From NCBI RefSeq assembly GCF_947077765.1, contig NZ_CAMTTF010000005.1, positions 1 to 52,500 on the forward strand: a stretch of DNA of 52,500 nucleotides, in the 5' to 3' direction. Below the pieces are notes generated by a model. The model did not search any database. It was not told the origin of the DNA and saw only the letters and a list, made by a program, of their open reading frames with translations. A program made the position numbers and the translations under genes. The stretch is from Salinibacter grassmerensis. Lineage in GTDB: Bacteria; Bacteroidota; Rhodothermia; Rhodothermales; Salinibacteraceae. Within the stretch, counting starts at the first letter, position 1, and each line of letters opens with the position of its first letter. This document shows positions 16,447 through 24,545 of the stretch, one piece after another.

Positions 16447-16965
16447 ATGGGCACTCGGCCCCTCCTGTGCGCTCTGTTGCTTCTCTTCGGGGCGGGCAGC
16501 CTCTCCGGCTGCACCGTCTACAGCTTCAGCGGCGCCAGCATCCCGTCCAACCTCGAGACCATCTCGGTTCCGATCGCCCAGGACAACACCTCCAGCCCCG
16601 TCAACCGGCTCGGCGCCGACTTGACGGACCTCCTCACCGACCGGTTCGTCGACCGCACAAGTCTCTCCCTGACGACCGACAACGCCGGCGCCGATGCGTT
16701 TCTGACCGCCCGCATCCAGCGCTACACGAACGAGCCCACCGGCGTCAGCGGCGATGAGCGCGCCACGACGAACCAGGTCACCATCCGGGTGCAGGTGCGC
16801 TACGTCGACCAGACGAAGGACGAGGAGCTCCTGAGCCAGACGTTCAGCGGCTCCGCCAACTACAATCCCGTCGAGGCGGGCCTCGACGGGGAGCGGCAGG
16901 CCATCCAGAATGCGCTCGAAAACGTGGCCGACGACATCTTTAGCACGGCGACCTCGAACTGGTAG
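16447..16965 (+). CDS. lptE: LptE-like outer-membrane LPS-assembly lipoprotein (172 aa)
   Basis: Putative component of LPS delivery to the outer membrane, the LptE partner of LptD. The start at 16447 gives a short lipoprotein signal (LLCALLLLFGAGSLSGC, lipobox LSGC, Cys at residue 22), then TVYSFSGASIPSNLETISVP, the typical opening of the Bacteroidota LptE family. The rest (VNRLGADLTDLLTDRFVDRT, NQVTIRVQVRYVDQ, LSQTFSGSANYNPVEAGLDG) is the beta-rich domain with a C-terminal helix. An ATG at 16384 in frame is possible but would bury the lipobox. It ends only 4 bp from the end of the convergent asparaginase gene. Confidence 0.82.
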   Translation: MGTRPLLCALLLLFGAGSLSGCTVYSFSGASIPSNLETISVPIAQDNTSSPVNRLGADLTDLLTDRFVDRTSLSLTTDNAGADAFLTARIQRYTNEPTGVSGDERATTNQVTIRVQVRYVDQTKDEELLSQTFSGSANYNPVEAGLDGERQAIQNALENVADDIFSTATSNW

Positions 16966-16969
16966 TCCG

Positions 16970-18055
16970 CTATTCTTCGTCGAAAAGCCCCGGGATCTCG
17001 ACCCGGCGGACCCCGTCGGCGTCGCCTACCACCATCTGGCCGCTGCCCCGCATCTGCGCCCCGCCAAACTCACCGTCTTTCCGAAGCGCGTAGAACCGGA
17101 CGCCGAAGTTCGGCTCGTCCCGTGCATTGAGGAGTCGAGGGACCTGGGTGTTCTCCGCGATGCGGCGACAGGCAAACAGGCACGCCTCCTTGGGCGTGTC
17201 GCCGGCCCGCATCCGCTCCACGATGAGGTAGCTCGACAGGTTTTTGAGGTTGGCCTCCCCGCGTCCCGTAGAGCCCGCTGCGCCCACGTCGTTGTCGGCG
17301 TAGAGGCCCGCCCCCACGACCGAGGTGTCCGCCACCCGGCCCGGAATCTTGTAGAACAGCCCGCTGGTGGTCGTGACGGAGCCGATGTTGCCGTTGGGGG
17401 CGAGGGCCGAGCAGTGGATGGTGCCGTAGTGTCGCTGCACCTCGCGCACCTTTGCCCCGAGTGCCGGGTCCTTCAGGCTGTCGGGCGGCAGGTAGTTGTC
17501 CTCCTGCGACAGGTTCTCCTTCCATTCCACCCAGATCCTGCGGGCCTGCTCAGTGAGAAGGTCCTGCGTCTCGACCCCGTGCATCTTGGCAAACTCCTTC
17601 GCGCCCGCCCCCACCAGTCGGACGTGGTCGGTCCGCTCCATGACCAGGCGCGCCACCTGTGAGGGCACCGGAATGTCTTCGAGGACCGCCACCGCCCCGG
17701 CCCGGTGCGTCTTTCCCTCCACCACCCCCGCCTCCAGCTGCACGGTCCCCTCGGCGTTCGGGATGCCGCCGTACCCCACCGTGATGTCGTCGGGGTCGCG
17801 CTCGACAATGTTCACCCCTTCAATCACGGCGTCCAGTGCCTCCCCCTCCTCGGCCATCACCGCCAGGGCTCGCTCGGCAGCTGGCGCGCCGTTGTCGCTC
17901 GCCACCACCAGCGGGCCGCCGTTGGCCCCGGCGTCGAACGACGGCGATTCTCCCGACGCAACCTGCGGCAGGGCGGCCGCCCCGGCGCCGGCCAGCGCCG
18001 CGCGTTTTAGAAAGGTGCGACGGGACGAAGACGGGGAGGAGGCGTCGTCGGACAT
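16970..18055 (-). CDS. N4-glycosylasparaginase / isoaspartyl peptidase family, Tat-exported (361 aa)
   Basis: Ntn-hydrolase of the glycosylasparaginase type, which self-cleaves and hydrolyses N4-(beta-N-acetylglucosaminyl)-L-asparagine or beta-aspartyl peptides. The N-terminus has a Tat signal SSRRTFLKRAALAGAG. The segment YGTIHCSALAPNGNIGSV then TTTSGLFYKIPGRVADTS and GAGLYADNDVGAAGSTGRGE is highly diagnostic. Thr212 (in YGTI) aligns with the nucleophile at the autocleavage site. The residue before it is Gly rather than the Asp of classical aspartylglucosaminidases, as in many bacterial isoaspartyl peptidases. The start at 18055 is chosen because it begins just before the twin-arginine motif. 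The usual length fits. Confidence 0.92.
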   Translation of the reverse strand: MSDDASSPSSSRRTFLKRAALAGAGAAALPQVASGESPSFDAGANGGPLVVASDNGAPAAERALAVMAEEGEALDAVIEGVNIVERDPDDITVGYGGIPNAEGTVQLEAGVVEGKTHRAGAVAVLEDIPVPSQVARLVMERTDHVRLVGAGAKEFAKMHGVETQDLLTEQARRIWVEWKENLSQEDNYLPPDSLKDPALGAKVREVQRHYGTIHCSALAPNGNIGSVTTTSGLFYKIPGRVADTSVVGAGLYADNDVGAAGSTGRGEANLKNLSSYLIVERMRAGDTPKEACLFACRRIAENTQVPRLLNARDEPNFGVRFYALRKDGEFGGAQMRGSGQMVVGDADGVRRVEIPGLFDEE

Positions 18056-18155
18056 ACGTTCGCGGACGTGACATTGGGGGGAGGCCATGCATCCGCAGAA
18101 GGTAACAAGGAACGCTGAGAAGCAAAACCATGCGCCCCCCGGCGCTCTACACAAC

Positions 18156-19211
18156 TCAGTACATCGCCGACGAGCGGGCGTCGTGGCGCCGGGCGTACGC
18201 CACCATCGCCGAGGCATAGTCCGGCAGGAAGGGACAGGCGATTCCCGTTCCGTCGAGAGCCGCCCGCGTGCTCGACGCGTCGTACCGGGACGAGTGGTCG
18301 AAGTAATCGATGAGCTCCGGCGCAATGCCGAGCGCCCGTCCCACGCCCGTCCTCATCATTGCCCGCGCCAGGTCGGGGGGCACCGGCACGTACGCCACTC
18401 GCTTGTCCAGCAGGTCGGCGAGCAGCTCCATGAGGGCCTGGGCCGTGAGCGGGCGCGGGTCGGTGAGGTGGAAGACCGTGCCCTCGTGCCCGTCCGCCCC
18501 CAGAAGGTGGCCCATCGCGTCGACCACGAAGTCGACCGGCACCAGGTTCACCGGCTCGGTTCCCGAGCCTACGCGGGTCATGAGCGTGTACCGCGGCAGC
18601 CGGCGCAGCGCATTCAGCACGAAGTATACCCCATCGAACTTGTCCGTCTCGCCCGTCTTGGAATCGCCCACTACGATGCTCGGGCGGAAGACGAGGGTCG
18701 GGATTTCGTCCATGCGGTCCTGCACCAGCACCTCGGCGTGGTATTTCGTCTCCTCGTAGAAATTCTTGAACCCGGCATCGTGGACGAGCTCGTCCTCATA
18801 GACCGTGCCTGTTCGCTCGCCCGAGACATAGGCGGAGCTGACGTACCCGAAGCGCTCTAGATTGGGACTCCGGGCGAGCAGATCAAGCACGTGCCGCGTG
18901 CCCTCCACGTTGACCTGCCAGCCGACCGGTCGGGGAATCGTGAGGTCGTACACGGCGGCGAGGTGCACCGCCCGCGTGATCTGCTCGGCCACCGCATCGT
19001 AGCGCCCCTCAAGGCCCAGGTCCGGCTCCGTGATGTCGCCGGGCAGCACCGTCGCCCGGTCGGCCAGCCCCAGGTCGGCGAGCAGCGTGTGCGTGCGCCC
19101 CTCGAACTTGGGCTGGACGAGCAACAGGAACGAGGCCCCGGGCTCCGCCGCGGCGAGGCGGCGCAGGAGGCGCGTGCCGAGGAAGCCGGGGACGCCGGTA
19201 AGAAAAAACAT
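18156..19211 (-). CDS. NAD(P)-dependent thioester-reductase / epimerase-like protein (351 aa)
   Basis: Extended SDR-fold protein of the thioester-reductase (NAD_binding_4, male-sterility-like) group. The start [20 protein letters not shown] has the nucleotide-binding TGxxGFLG loop at residues 5-12. [14 protein letters not shown] and [14 protein letters not shown] are typical. The catalytic YxxxK appears as [30 protein letters not shown] matches the substrate-specificity region of fatty-acyl or peptidyl thioester reductases. No acyl-carrier or adenylation domain is attached, so it acts alone. The substrate is unknown: fatty acyl thioesters (aldehyde or alcohol production) are one option, nucleotide-sugar epimerisation another. 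It diverges from purL; the 235-bp space between holds both promoters. Confidence 0.82.
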   Translation of the reverse strand: MFFLTGVPGFLGTRLLRRLAAAEPGASFLLLVQPKFEGRTHTLLADLGLADRATVLPGDITEPDLGLEGRYDAVAEQITRAVHLAAVYDLTIPRPVGWQVNVEGTRHVLDLLARSPNLERFGYVSSAYVSGERTGTVYEDELVHDAGFKNFYEETKYHAEVLVQDRMDEIPTLVFRPSIVVGDSKTGETDKFDGVYFVLNALRRLPRYTLMTRVGSGTEPVNLVPVDFVVDAMGHLLGADGHEGTVFHLTDPRPLTAQALMELLADLLDKRVAYVPVPPDLARAMMRTGVGRALGIAPELIDYFDHSSRYDASSTRAALDGTGIACPFLPDYASAMVAYARRHDARSSAMY

Positions 19212-19446
19212 ACGTTCGGAATCGACGGTGGACGGAACTGCGAATGGGAAGCCCTGCGACAGTCGAGGGGGGAGGCGCCCCCTGATGCTCTGGACTACAC
19301 GCCCGCTGCCACTTTTCCGAACGGCTTTTTCCCGAACGGCGACGGCGGGCTTTCCCAATTCCCCACAAAGGGAGGATCCATCCCGTTGTCCCCTCATACT
19401 CACCACCGAATCCATATTTCCCCGTGCTCCCACGCTCCAGTCCCCT

Positions 19447-21711
19447 ATGCCCGACACGCTTCCGCAGCCCCCCGAGGTCGACCGGGATCTCGCCCTCGGC
19501 CACGGCCTCACCGACGACGAGTACGACGAGATCCTCGACCGGCTCGGGCGCACGCCCACCTTCACGGAGCTGGGGATCTACTCGGTGATGTGGAGCGAGC
19601 ACTGCTCCTACAAGAACTCGACCGCCCTGCTCAAGACCCTCCCCACAGAGGGCGAGCAGCTGCTGGCGGAGGTGGGGGAGGAGAACGCGGGCCTCGTGGA
19701 CGTGGGCGACGGGAAGGCCGTGGCATTCAAGATCGAGTCGCACAACCATCCCTCCGCCGTGGAGCCGTACGAGGGCGCGGCCACCGGCGTGGGCGGCATC
19801 CACCGCGACATCTTCACGATGGGCGCCCGGCCCATTTGCGCGCTCGACTCTCTGCGGTTCGGGTCGCTGGAGGAGTCGCGCGTCCGCTACCTGTTCGACG
19901 GCGTGGTGCGGGGCATCGGCGACTACGGCAACTCCTTCGGCGTGCCCACCGTGGGCGGTGAGGTCTACTTCGAGGACGCCTACGAGGGCAACCCGCTCGT
20001 CAACGCGATGAGCGTAGGCGTGGTGGACACCGACCGGACCGCGCGCGCCGCAGCCGAGACGCCGGGCCATCACGTGGTGCTCGTCGGCGCCGACACCGGG
20101 CGCGACGGCATCCACGGAGCCACCTTCGCCTCCGCCGAGATCGACGAGGACAGTGAGGAGGACCGCCCCAGCGTGCAGGTGGGCGACCCGTTCACCGAGA
20201 AGCTGCTCCTGGAGGCCACGCTCGAAGCCATCCGCGAGGGCGTCGTGGGCGGCATTCAGGACATGGGTGCCGCGGGCATCACGAGCTCGGCCTTCGAAAT
20301 GTCCGCGTCGGGCGGCACGGGGATGGACCTACACCTCGACCGCGTGCCGACCCGCGAGACGGGCATGACGCCCTACGAGATCATGCTGTCGGAGAGCCAG
20401 GAGCGGATGCTCGTGGTCTGTGAGCCGGGCGACGAGGAGGCCCTCGCGGAGATCTACGGAAAGTGGGACCTGAATGCCCAGCACATCGGCACGGTCACCG
20501 ACACGGGCCGGGTCCGGGCCTACTGGGACGACGACGAGGTCGCTACGCTCGATCCGGCCCACGTGGCGGGAGACGATGTGCCCGTCTACGAGCGCGACAC
20601 CGAGCGCCCCACCTACCTGGAGGACACGCGCGCGTTCACTACGGAGGACGTGCCGGACCTCGCCCCCTCCGACGTGGAGGATGCCCTCACGACGCTCCTC
20701 GGCAGCCCCAATATTGCCTCGAAGCGCTGGGTCCACGAACAGTACGACACGATGGTCCGCACAAACACGGTCGTGGGCCCCGGGGCCAGCGACGCCGCGG
20801 TGGTGCGCCTGAAGGGCACCGGCAAGGGCCTCGCCGTAAAGACGGACTGCAACGGCCGCTACGTCTACCTCAACCCCCGGCGCGGTGCCCAGATTGCGGT
20901 CGCTGAGGCGGCGCGCAACGTCACCTGCGCCGGCGGCACGCCCGTGGCCCTCACCAACTGCTGCAACTTTGGCAACCCGCACGACCCGGAGGCCTACTGG
21001 ACCTTCGCGGAGGCCATCGAGGGGATGGGCGACGCCGGCCGGGCCCTCGGCACCCCGGTAACGGGCGGCAACGTGTCGCTCTACAACGAGCACCCCGAGG
21101 GCGCCATCTTCCCCACCCCCACCATTGGCATGCTCGGCGTGGTGGACGACATCGACACCCAGCCCACCGCGGCGGCGCTGCAGAACGAAGGCGACGCGCT
21201 ATTCCTGCTCACCCCGAGTGACTGGCGTCACCCCGAACGGACCGGCGGCACCGAATACCTGTCGACGGTCCACGACCGCACCGCCGGCGACGCCCCGCAT
21301 CTCGACCTGGACGAGGAGGTGGCCGTGCAGTCCGCCACGCAGGCGCTCATCCGGGATGGAATCGTTCAGCACGCCCATGACGTATCCGACGGGGGACTGG
21401 CCGTGTGCCTGGCCGAGTCCGTAATCCACAGCGACGGGCTTGGGCTGGAGGCAGGACTCCCGGCGGCCGACCGCCTCGACGCGGCCCTCTTTGGGGAGGC
21501 GCAGTCGCGCGTGGTGGTCTCCGTGCAGCCGGACAACACCCCCGCCCTCGACACCATCCTCGCGGACCACGACGGCGTGCAGGCCCACCGCCTCGGGGCC
21601 GTCACGACGGGGGACCTTCGCCTCAGCATGGGGGACGAGACGATACTCAGCAGCTCTCCCGAGGTCCTGGCCAATCCCTATGAGGAAGCCATTCCTGACG
21701 CTGTGACGTAG
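19447..21711 (+). CDS. purL: Phosphoribosylformylglycinamidine synthase II, PurL (754 aa)
   Basis: Fourth step of purine synthesis: FGAR + Gln + ATP to FGAM. This is the small, stand-alone PurL form that works with PurQ and PurS. Recognised segments: [21 protein letters not shown] near the N-terminus (ATP- and FGAR-binding), [59 protein letters not shown] and [20 protein letters not shown]. The second half repeats the PurM-like fold ([20 protein letters not shown] and [14 protein letters not shown]). The length is normal. The ATG at 19447 is the first that preserves the family N-terminus. A divergent 235-bp region lies before it. Neither purQ nor purS is in the window. Confidence 0.97.
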   Translation: MPDTLPQPPEVDRDLALGHGLTDDEYDEILDRLGRTPTFTELGIYSVMWSEHCSYKNSTALLKTLPTEGEQLLAEVGEENAGLVDVGDGKAVAFKIESHNHPSAVEPYEGAATGVGGIHRDIFTMGARPICALDSLRFGSLEESRVRYLFDGVVRGIGDYGNSFGVPTVGGEVYFEDAYEGNPLVNAMSVGVVDTDRTARAAAETPGHHVVLVGADTGRDGIHGATFASAEIDEDSEEDRPSVQVGDPFTEKLLLEATLEAIREGVVGGIQDMGAAGITSSAFEMSASGGTGMDLHLDRVPTRETGMTPYEIMLSESQERMLVVCEPGDEEALAEIYGKWDLNAQHIGTVTDTGRVRAYWDDDEVATLDPAHVAGDDVPVYERDTERPTYLEDTRAFTTEDVPDLAPSDVEDALTTLLGSPNIASKRWVHEQYDTMVRTNTVVGPGASDAAVVRLKGTGKGLAVKTDCNGRYVYLNPRRGAQIAVAEAARNVTCAGGTPVALTNCCNFGNPHDPEAYWTFAEAIEGMGDAGRALGTPVTGGNVSLYNEHPEGAIFPTPTIGMLGVVDDIDTQPTAAALQNEGDALFLLTPSDWRHPERTGGTEYLSTVHDRTAGDAPHLDLDEEVAVQSATQALIRDGIVQHAHDVSDGGLAVCLAESVIHSDGLGLEAGLPAADRLDAALFGEAQSRVVVSVQPDNTPALDTILADHDGVQAHRLGAVTTGDLRLSMGDETILSSSPEVLANPYEEAIPDAVT

Positions 21712-21788
21712 CCCCGTCGAGATTGCATGCCATCGCCCTGTCAGTTGGACACGACCTCGAAGCAATTGCTGCGCATCCTGTAACGCAA

Positions 21789-21818
21789 CAGGGAAGCGCC
21801 CCGTCATAGCCTTCCCTG
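21789..21818. repeat. 8-bp inverted repeat between purL and trxA
   Basis: CAGGGAAG (21789-21796) and CTTCCCTG (21811-21818) are perfect reverse complements with a 14-nt loop. There is no T-run after it, so a terminator of purL is possible but weak. It could equally be a regulator site next to the putative -24/-12 promoter. Confidence 0.45.
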
Positions 21819-21825
21819 ACCGATG

Positions 21826-21840
21826 TGGCACCCTCTTTGT
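21826..21840 (+). promoter_or_regulatory. Candidate sigma-54 (-24/-12) promoter upstream of trxA
   Basis: TGGCAC at 21826-21831, 5 bp, TTGT at 21837-21840. The distance between the GG and the -12 element is the canonical 10 nt; only the last base of TTGC differs. An 8-bp inverted repeat (21789-21796 / 21811-21818) lies just upstream. It would give a leader of about 113 nt before trxA (start 21965). A TATAGT element at about 21903-21908 is an alternative sigma-70-like -10. Confidence 0.4.
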
Positions 21841-21964
21841 GCTAACACACACTGACTGCGTTGACGCCAGCCCGCGGCGAGAAACTGCTAGGGGGCGCCG
21901 ACGGTATAGTAGAGAGTGCGTTAGAACGTTCGCCTTCTTCCCCACAGCAACGACCATTCCCATT

Positions 21965-22309
21965 ATGGCCGAGAGTGCCAATGTTATCACGCTGACCGAC
22001 GACAACTTTGAGGACGAAGTCTTAGACGCCGACCAGCCGGTGCTCGTGGACTTTTGGGCCACCTGGTGCGGGCCCTGCCGCCAGATCGCTCCGATCGTTG
22101 AGGAGCTGGCCGACGAGTACGAGGGCCAGGCCAAGATCGGCAAGGTCGACGTCGACGAAAACCCGGAAACCGCGCAGGAGTACGGCGTGCGGTCCATCCC
22201 GACCCTCCTGTTCTTCAAGGATGGAGAGGCAGAGGAGCAGGTCGTCGGCGCCGCCGGCAAGCAGCCCCTGAAGGAGAACCTGGAGGCGCTCGTCGGCCAA
22301 CCGGCATAA
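21965..22309 (+). CDS. trxA: Thioredoxin (114 aa)
   Basis: Small thiol-disulfide oxidoreductase. It contains the active site WCGPC (Cys35 and Cys38) in VLVDFWATWCGPCRQIAP, then VDVDENPETAQEYGVRSIPT with the cis-proline and LLFFKDGEAEEQVVGAAG. The length is standard for thioredoxin 1, with a short N-terminal extension. It is cytosolic (no signal peptide). The thioredoxin reductase gene follows 185 bp downstream on the same strand, so reductant flow NADPH-TrxB-TrxA is encoded locally. The 253-bp gap to purL holds the possible promoter and inverted repeat listed separately. Like its neighbours, the start codon is preceded by a pyrimidine-rich tract with no Shine-Dalgarno. Confidence 0.96.
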   Translation: MAESANVITLTDDNFEDEVLDADQPVLVDFWATWCGPCRQIAPIVEELADEYEGQAKIGKVDVDENPETAQEYGVRSIPTLLFFKDGEAEEQVVGAAGKQPLKENLEALVGQPA

Positions 22310-22494
22310 CGTCGCGCCAGGCGTAATTCCACGCCAGGCGCAGATCCGTCTGGACGAGGCGTCGCCCCGAACGGATCGTCACTTCGAATGGCAGGCGGCA
22401 CGCGCCGAACCGACTCTCCCCGGCGTCCCCCGGGATTTCTCGGCGCGTGCCTGCACCATTCGCCCGCTTAGCTTCGACACTCAGCAACACCCTT

Positions 22495-23550
22495 ATGCAC
22501 CAGAACGGAGCCCTCTCAAACGGACATCAGCATCCGGACCTTGCGGCCTTCGAGGACGTCGACTTTTCGGAGGCGGAGACGCGGGACGTAGTCGTGATTG
22601 GAACCGGTCCGGCTGGCTGGACGGCGGCCCTCTACACGGCGCGGGCCGACCTGAACCCACTCATCTTCATGGGCCCGGAGCCGGGCGGCCAGCTCACCAC
22701 GACGACCGACGTGGAGAACTACCCGGGCTTCCCCGAGGGACTCATGGGCCCGGAGATGATGGACCGCTTTCAAGACCAGGCCGAACGGTTTGGCACCGAA
22801 TCCCGCTACGGAACCGTCACGCACGTTGATTTTCGGGAGCGTCCGTTCCGGCTCCTGATCGACGGAGAGACCCCAGTGTACGCCCAGACCGCCATTCTCT
22901 CGACCGGTGCATCGGCCCGGTACTTGGGGCTGGAGAACGAGCAGCGCCTCATCGGGAAGGGCGTGAGCGCCTGCGCGACCTGCGACGGCTCGTTCTTCCG
23001 CGGAGAGACGGTGGCCGTGGTCGGCGGTGGCGACAGCGCAATGGAGGAGTCCACCTTCCTCACCAAGTTTGCGGAGAAGGTATACGTCCTCCACCGCCGC
23101 GACGAGCTGCGGGCCTCGGAGATCATGCAGCAGCGGGCCTTCGACAACGACAAGATCGAGTTCGTCTGGAATACGGAGGTTGTCGATGTGCTCGGCGAAA
23201 ACGCGGTCGAGGGCATTGAGGTGATCAACAACGAGACCGGCGAAATGCGCGTCATGGACGACGTGACCGGCTTCTTCCTCGCCATTGGCCACACGCCCAA
23301 TACCGGGCCGTTCAACGGCTGGGTGGAGATGAACGAAAACGGATACATCCAGACCGAGGGCGCGTCCACTTACACGAATGTGCCGGGCGTCTTTGCCTGT
23401 GGCGACGCGCAGGATAACACGTATCGGCAGGCCGTGACGGCCGCCGGGACCGGCTGCAAGGCCGCCATCGACGCCGAGCGGTGGCTCAGCGAGCACGGCG
23501 CGGCTGAGGCCCAGCGCCCTGACGCCGAGCGGCAGCCCGTGGAAGCGTAA
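22495..23550 (+). CDS. trxB: Thioredoxin reductase TrxB (351 aa)
   Basis: Flavoprotein reducing thioredoxin with NADPH. The N-terminal FAD motif GTGPAGWTAALYTARADLNP and PGGQLTTTTDVENYPGFPEG are conserved. The redox pair is ACATCDGSFF (Cys160, Cys163). The NADPH motif VVGGGDSAMEESTFLTKFAE and the C-terminal GVFACGDAQDNTYRQAVTAA with GTGCKAAIDAERWLSEHGAA complete the family pattern. About 35 extra residues precede the FAD motif, and a short acidic/polar tail follows it, so the protein is slightly longer than the E. coli enzyme (about 320 aa). The ATG at 22495 is preceded by an in-frame GTG upstream; ATG is preferred. Confidence 0.96.
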   Translation: MHQNGALSNGHQHPDLAAFEDVDFSEAETRDVVVIGTGPAGWTAALYTARADLNPLIFMGPEPGGQLTTTTDVENYPGFPEGLMGPEMMDRFQDQAERFGTESRYGTVTHVDFRERPFRLLIDGETPVYAQTAILSTGASARYLGLENEQRLIGKGVSACATCDGSFFRGETVAVVGGGDSAMEESTFLTKFAEKVYVLHRRDELRASEIMQQRAFDNDKIEFVWNTEVVDVLGENAVEGIEVINNETGEMRVMDDVTGFFLAIGHTPNTGPFNGWVEMNENGYIQTEGASTYTNVPGVFACGDAQDNTYRQAVTAAGTGCKAAIDAERWLSEHGAAEAQRPDAERQPVEA

Positions 23551-23572
23551 CGTGTCCCCTTGTTGCGTACCG

Positions 23573-24166
23573 ATGTCCGCCCGCTCGCTTCTTTTTCTTC
23601 TCGGGGGCCTCGCCCTCGGCACTAGCCTTGTTTCCGCCTGTACGCCGGGGTCTTCCCACTCTTCCCCGGCGGACACGACGGCAACAGCGGCCCCCCATGG
23701 TGCACCGGGGGACTCGTCCGCACGACAGCCGGCGGCGCCCTCCGCCCCCACCGACGCAGGGCCCCGATCGGTGTCGCAACGACTGGCGGACGCGGGTGTG
23801 GCGGCCCGTGCCAAGCAGGCTCTCGTCCGGCACCGAACCCTTCGGCGTTTCGACTTCTCCCCGTCGGTCGTGCGAGGCCGCCTCACCCTGCGCGGCGACG
23901 TCGACACCCGCGAGCAGTACCGCGAAGCGGAGCGCGTGGTCACGGCCCTGAGTGCCGTTCGCGCGGTCACGAATGAGGTGACCATTGACGGCCGCCCGGC
24001 ACCCGACACCGATCCATCTTCTTCCGGCAGGGCCTACCACACTGTTCAGCGTGGAGATACACTCTCCGAAATCGCCCGCCGGTACGGGGTGTCGGTGCAA
24101 CAGCTCCGCAGGCTCAACAGCGGGACCTCCTCTCTACAGCCCGGCGAGCGCATTCGTGTGCGGTAG
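23573..24166 (+). CDS. Lipoprotein with BON domain and C-terminal LysM (197 aa)
   Basis: Exported, cell-envelope protein. A lipoprotein-like signal starts with MSARSLLFLLGGLALGTSLV and ends in VSAC (Cys near residue 23). A Pro/Ala/Ser-rich linker follows to about residue 60. A BON domain then spans about residues 70-135 (VAARAKQALVRHRTLRRFDF, GRLTLRGDVDTREQYREAER, VTALSAVRAVTNEVTIDG). BON domains bind membrane or phospholipid. After a short linker a LysM repeat ends the protein (YHTVQRGDTLSEIARRYGVS, then QQLRRLNSGTSSLQPGERIRV), which binds peptidoglycan. The BON-LysM pairing is also seen in E. coli YgaU. It starts 23 bp after trxB and may share its transcript. Confidence 0.85.
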   Translation: MSARSLLFLLGGLALGTSLVSACTPGSSHSSPADTTATAAPHGAPGDSSARQPAAPSAPTDAGPRSVSQRLADAGVAARAKQALVRHRTLRRFDFSPSVVRGRLTLRGDVDTREQYREAERVVTALSAVRAVTNEVTIDGRPAPDTDPSSSGRAYHTVQRGDTLSEIARRYGVSVQQLRRLNSGTSSLQPGERIRVR

Positions 24167-24545
24167 TTCGACATCTACCTCCACGACTCCCTTTGTCTCT
24201 CCCGCACCGAAGAGGGCTCGCGGTCACGTTGCCACACGCACGCAAGACGCGGTCCGCTGGCGAGTCTCGTGCCTGCGTACTGAGCAGTGACGGCCATCTA
24301 GGCGCCGGGCAGCCATGGACGCATTGAGCGGCGCCCGGCGCGAGCACACCCCGACCGCCCAGGCTCCTCTCTTGTCCTCCAAACGGGCTTGTCCCCACGG
24401 AGAACTCCGGGGCGGTCCTCCATCGGAGCGTCAACGGAATGCGTCCGGCATCGGGGTCCCAAAAACGGTGGGCTCCGTTTTCGCTTTGTGCTCCAGTTCC
24501 TATGTTACGGGTCCACCAACCTACCGCAACTGCGTTTTTCGCCTC
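24167..24545 (+). other. 379-bp non-coding stretch before ggt with two hairpins
   Basis: No credible gene. Two inverted repeats are visible: GCGCCGGGC (24302-24310) with GCCCGGCGC (24333-24341), and AAAACGG (24462-24468) with CCGTTTT (24475-24481). The second looks like a small terminator or attenuator: T-rich after the stem, and directly followed by the recurrent element TTTGTG (24485-24490), 56 bp before the ggt start. It probably holds the ggt promoter and leader. Confidence 0.4.

Noticed and set aside
19370-19384. GGGAGGATCCATCCC as a Shine-Dalgarno or operator for purL
   Set aside because: It lies about 65 bp before the chosen start, so it is no ribosome site, and the palindrome is imperfect. 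Kept only as a note.
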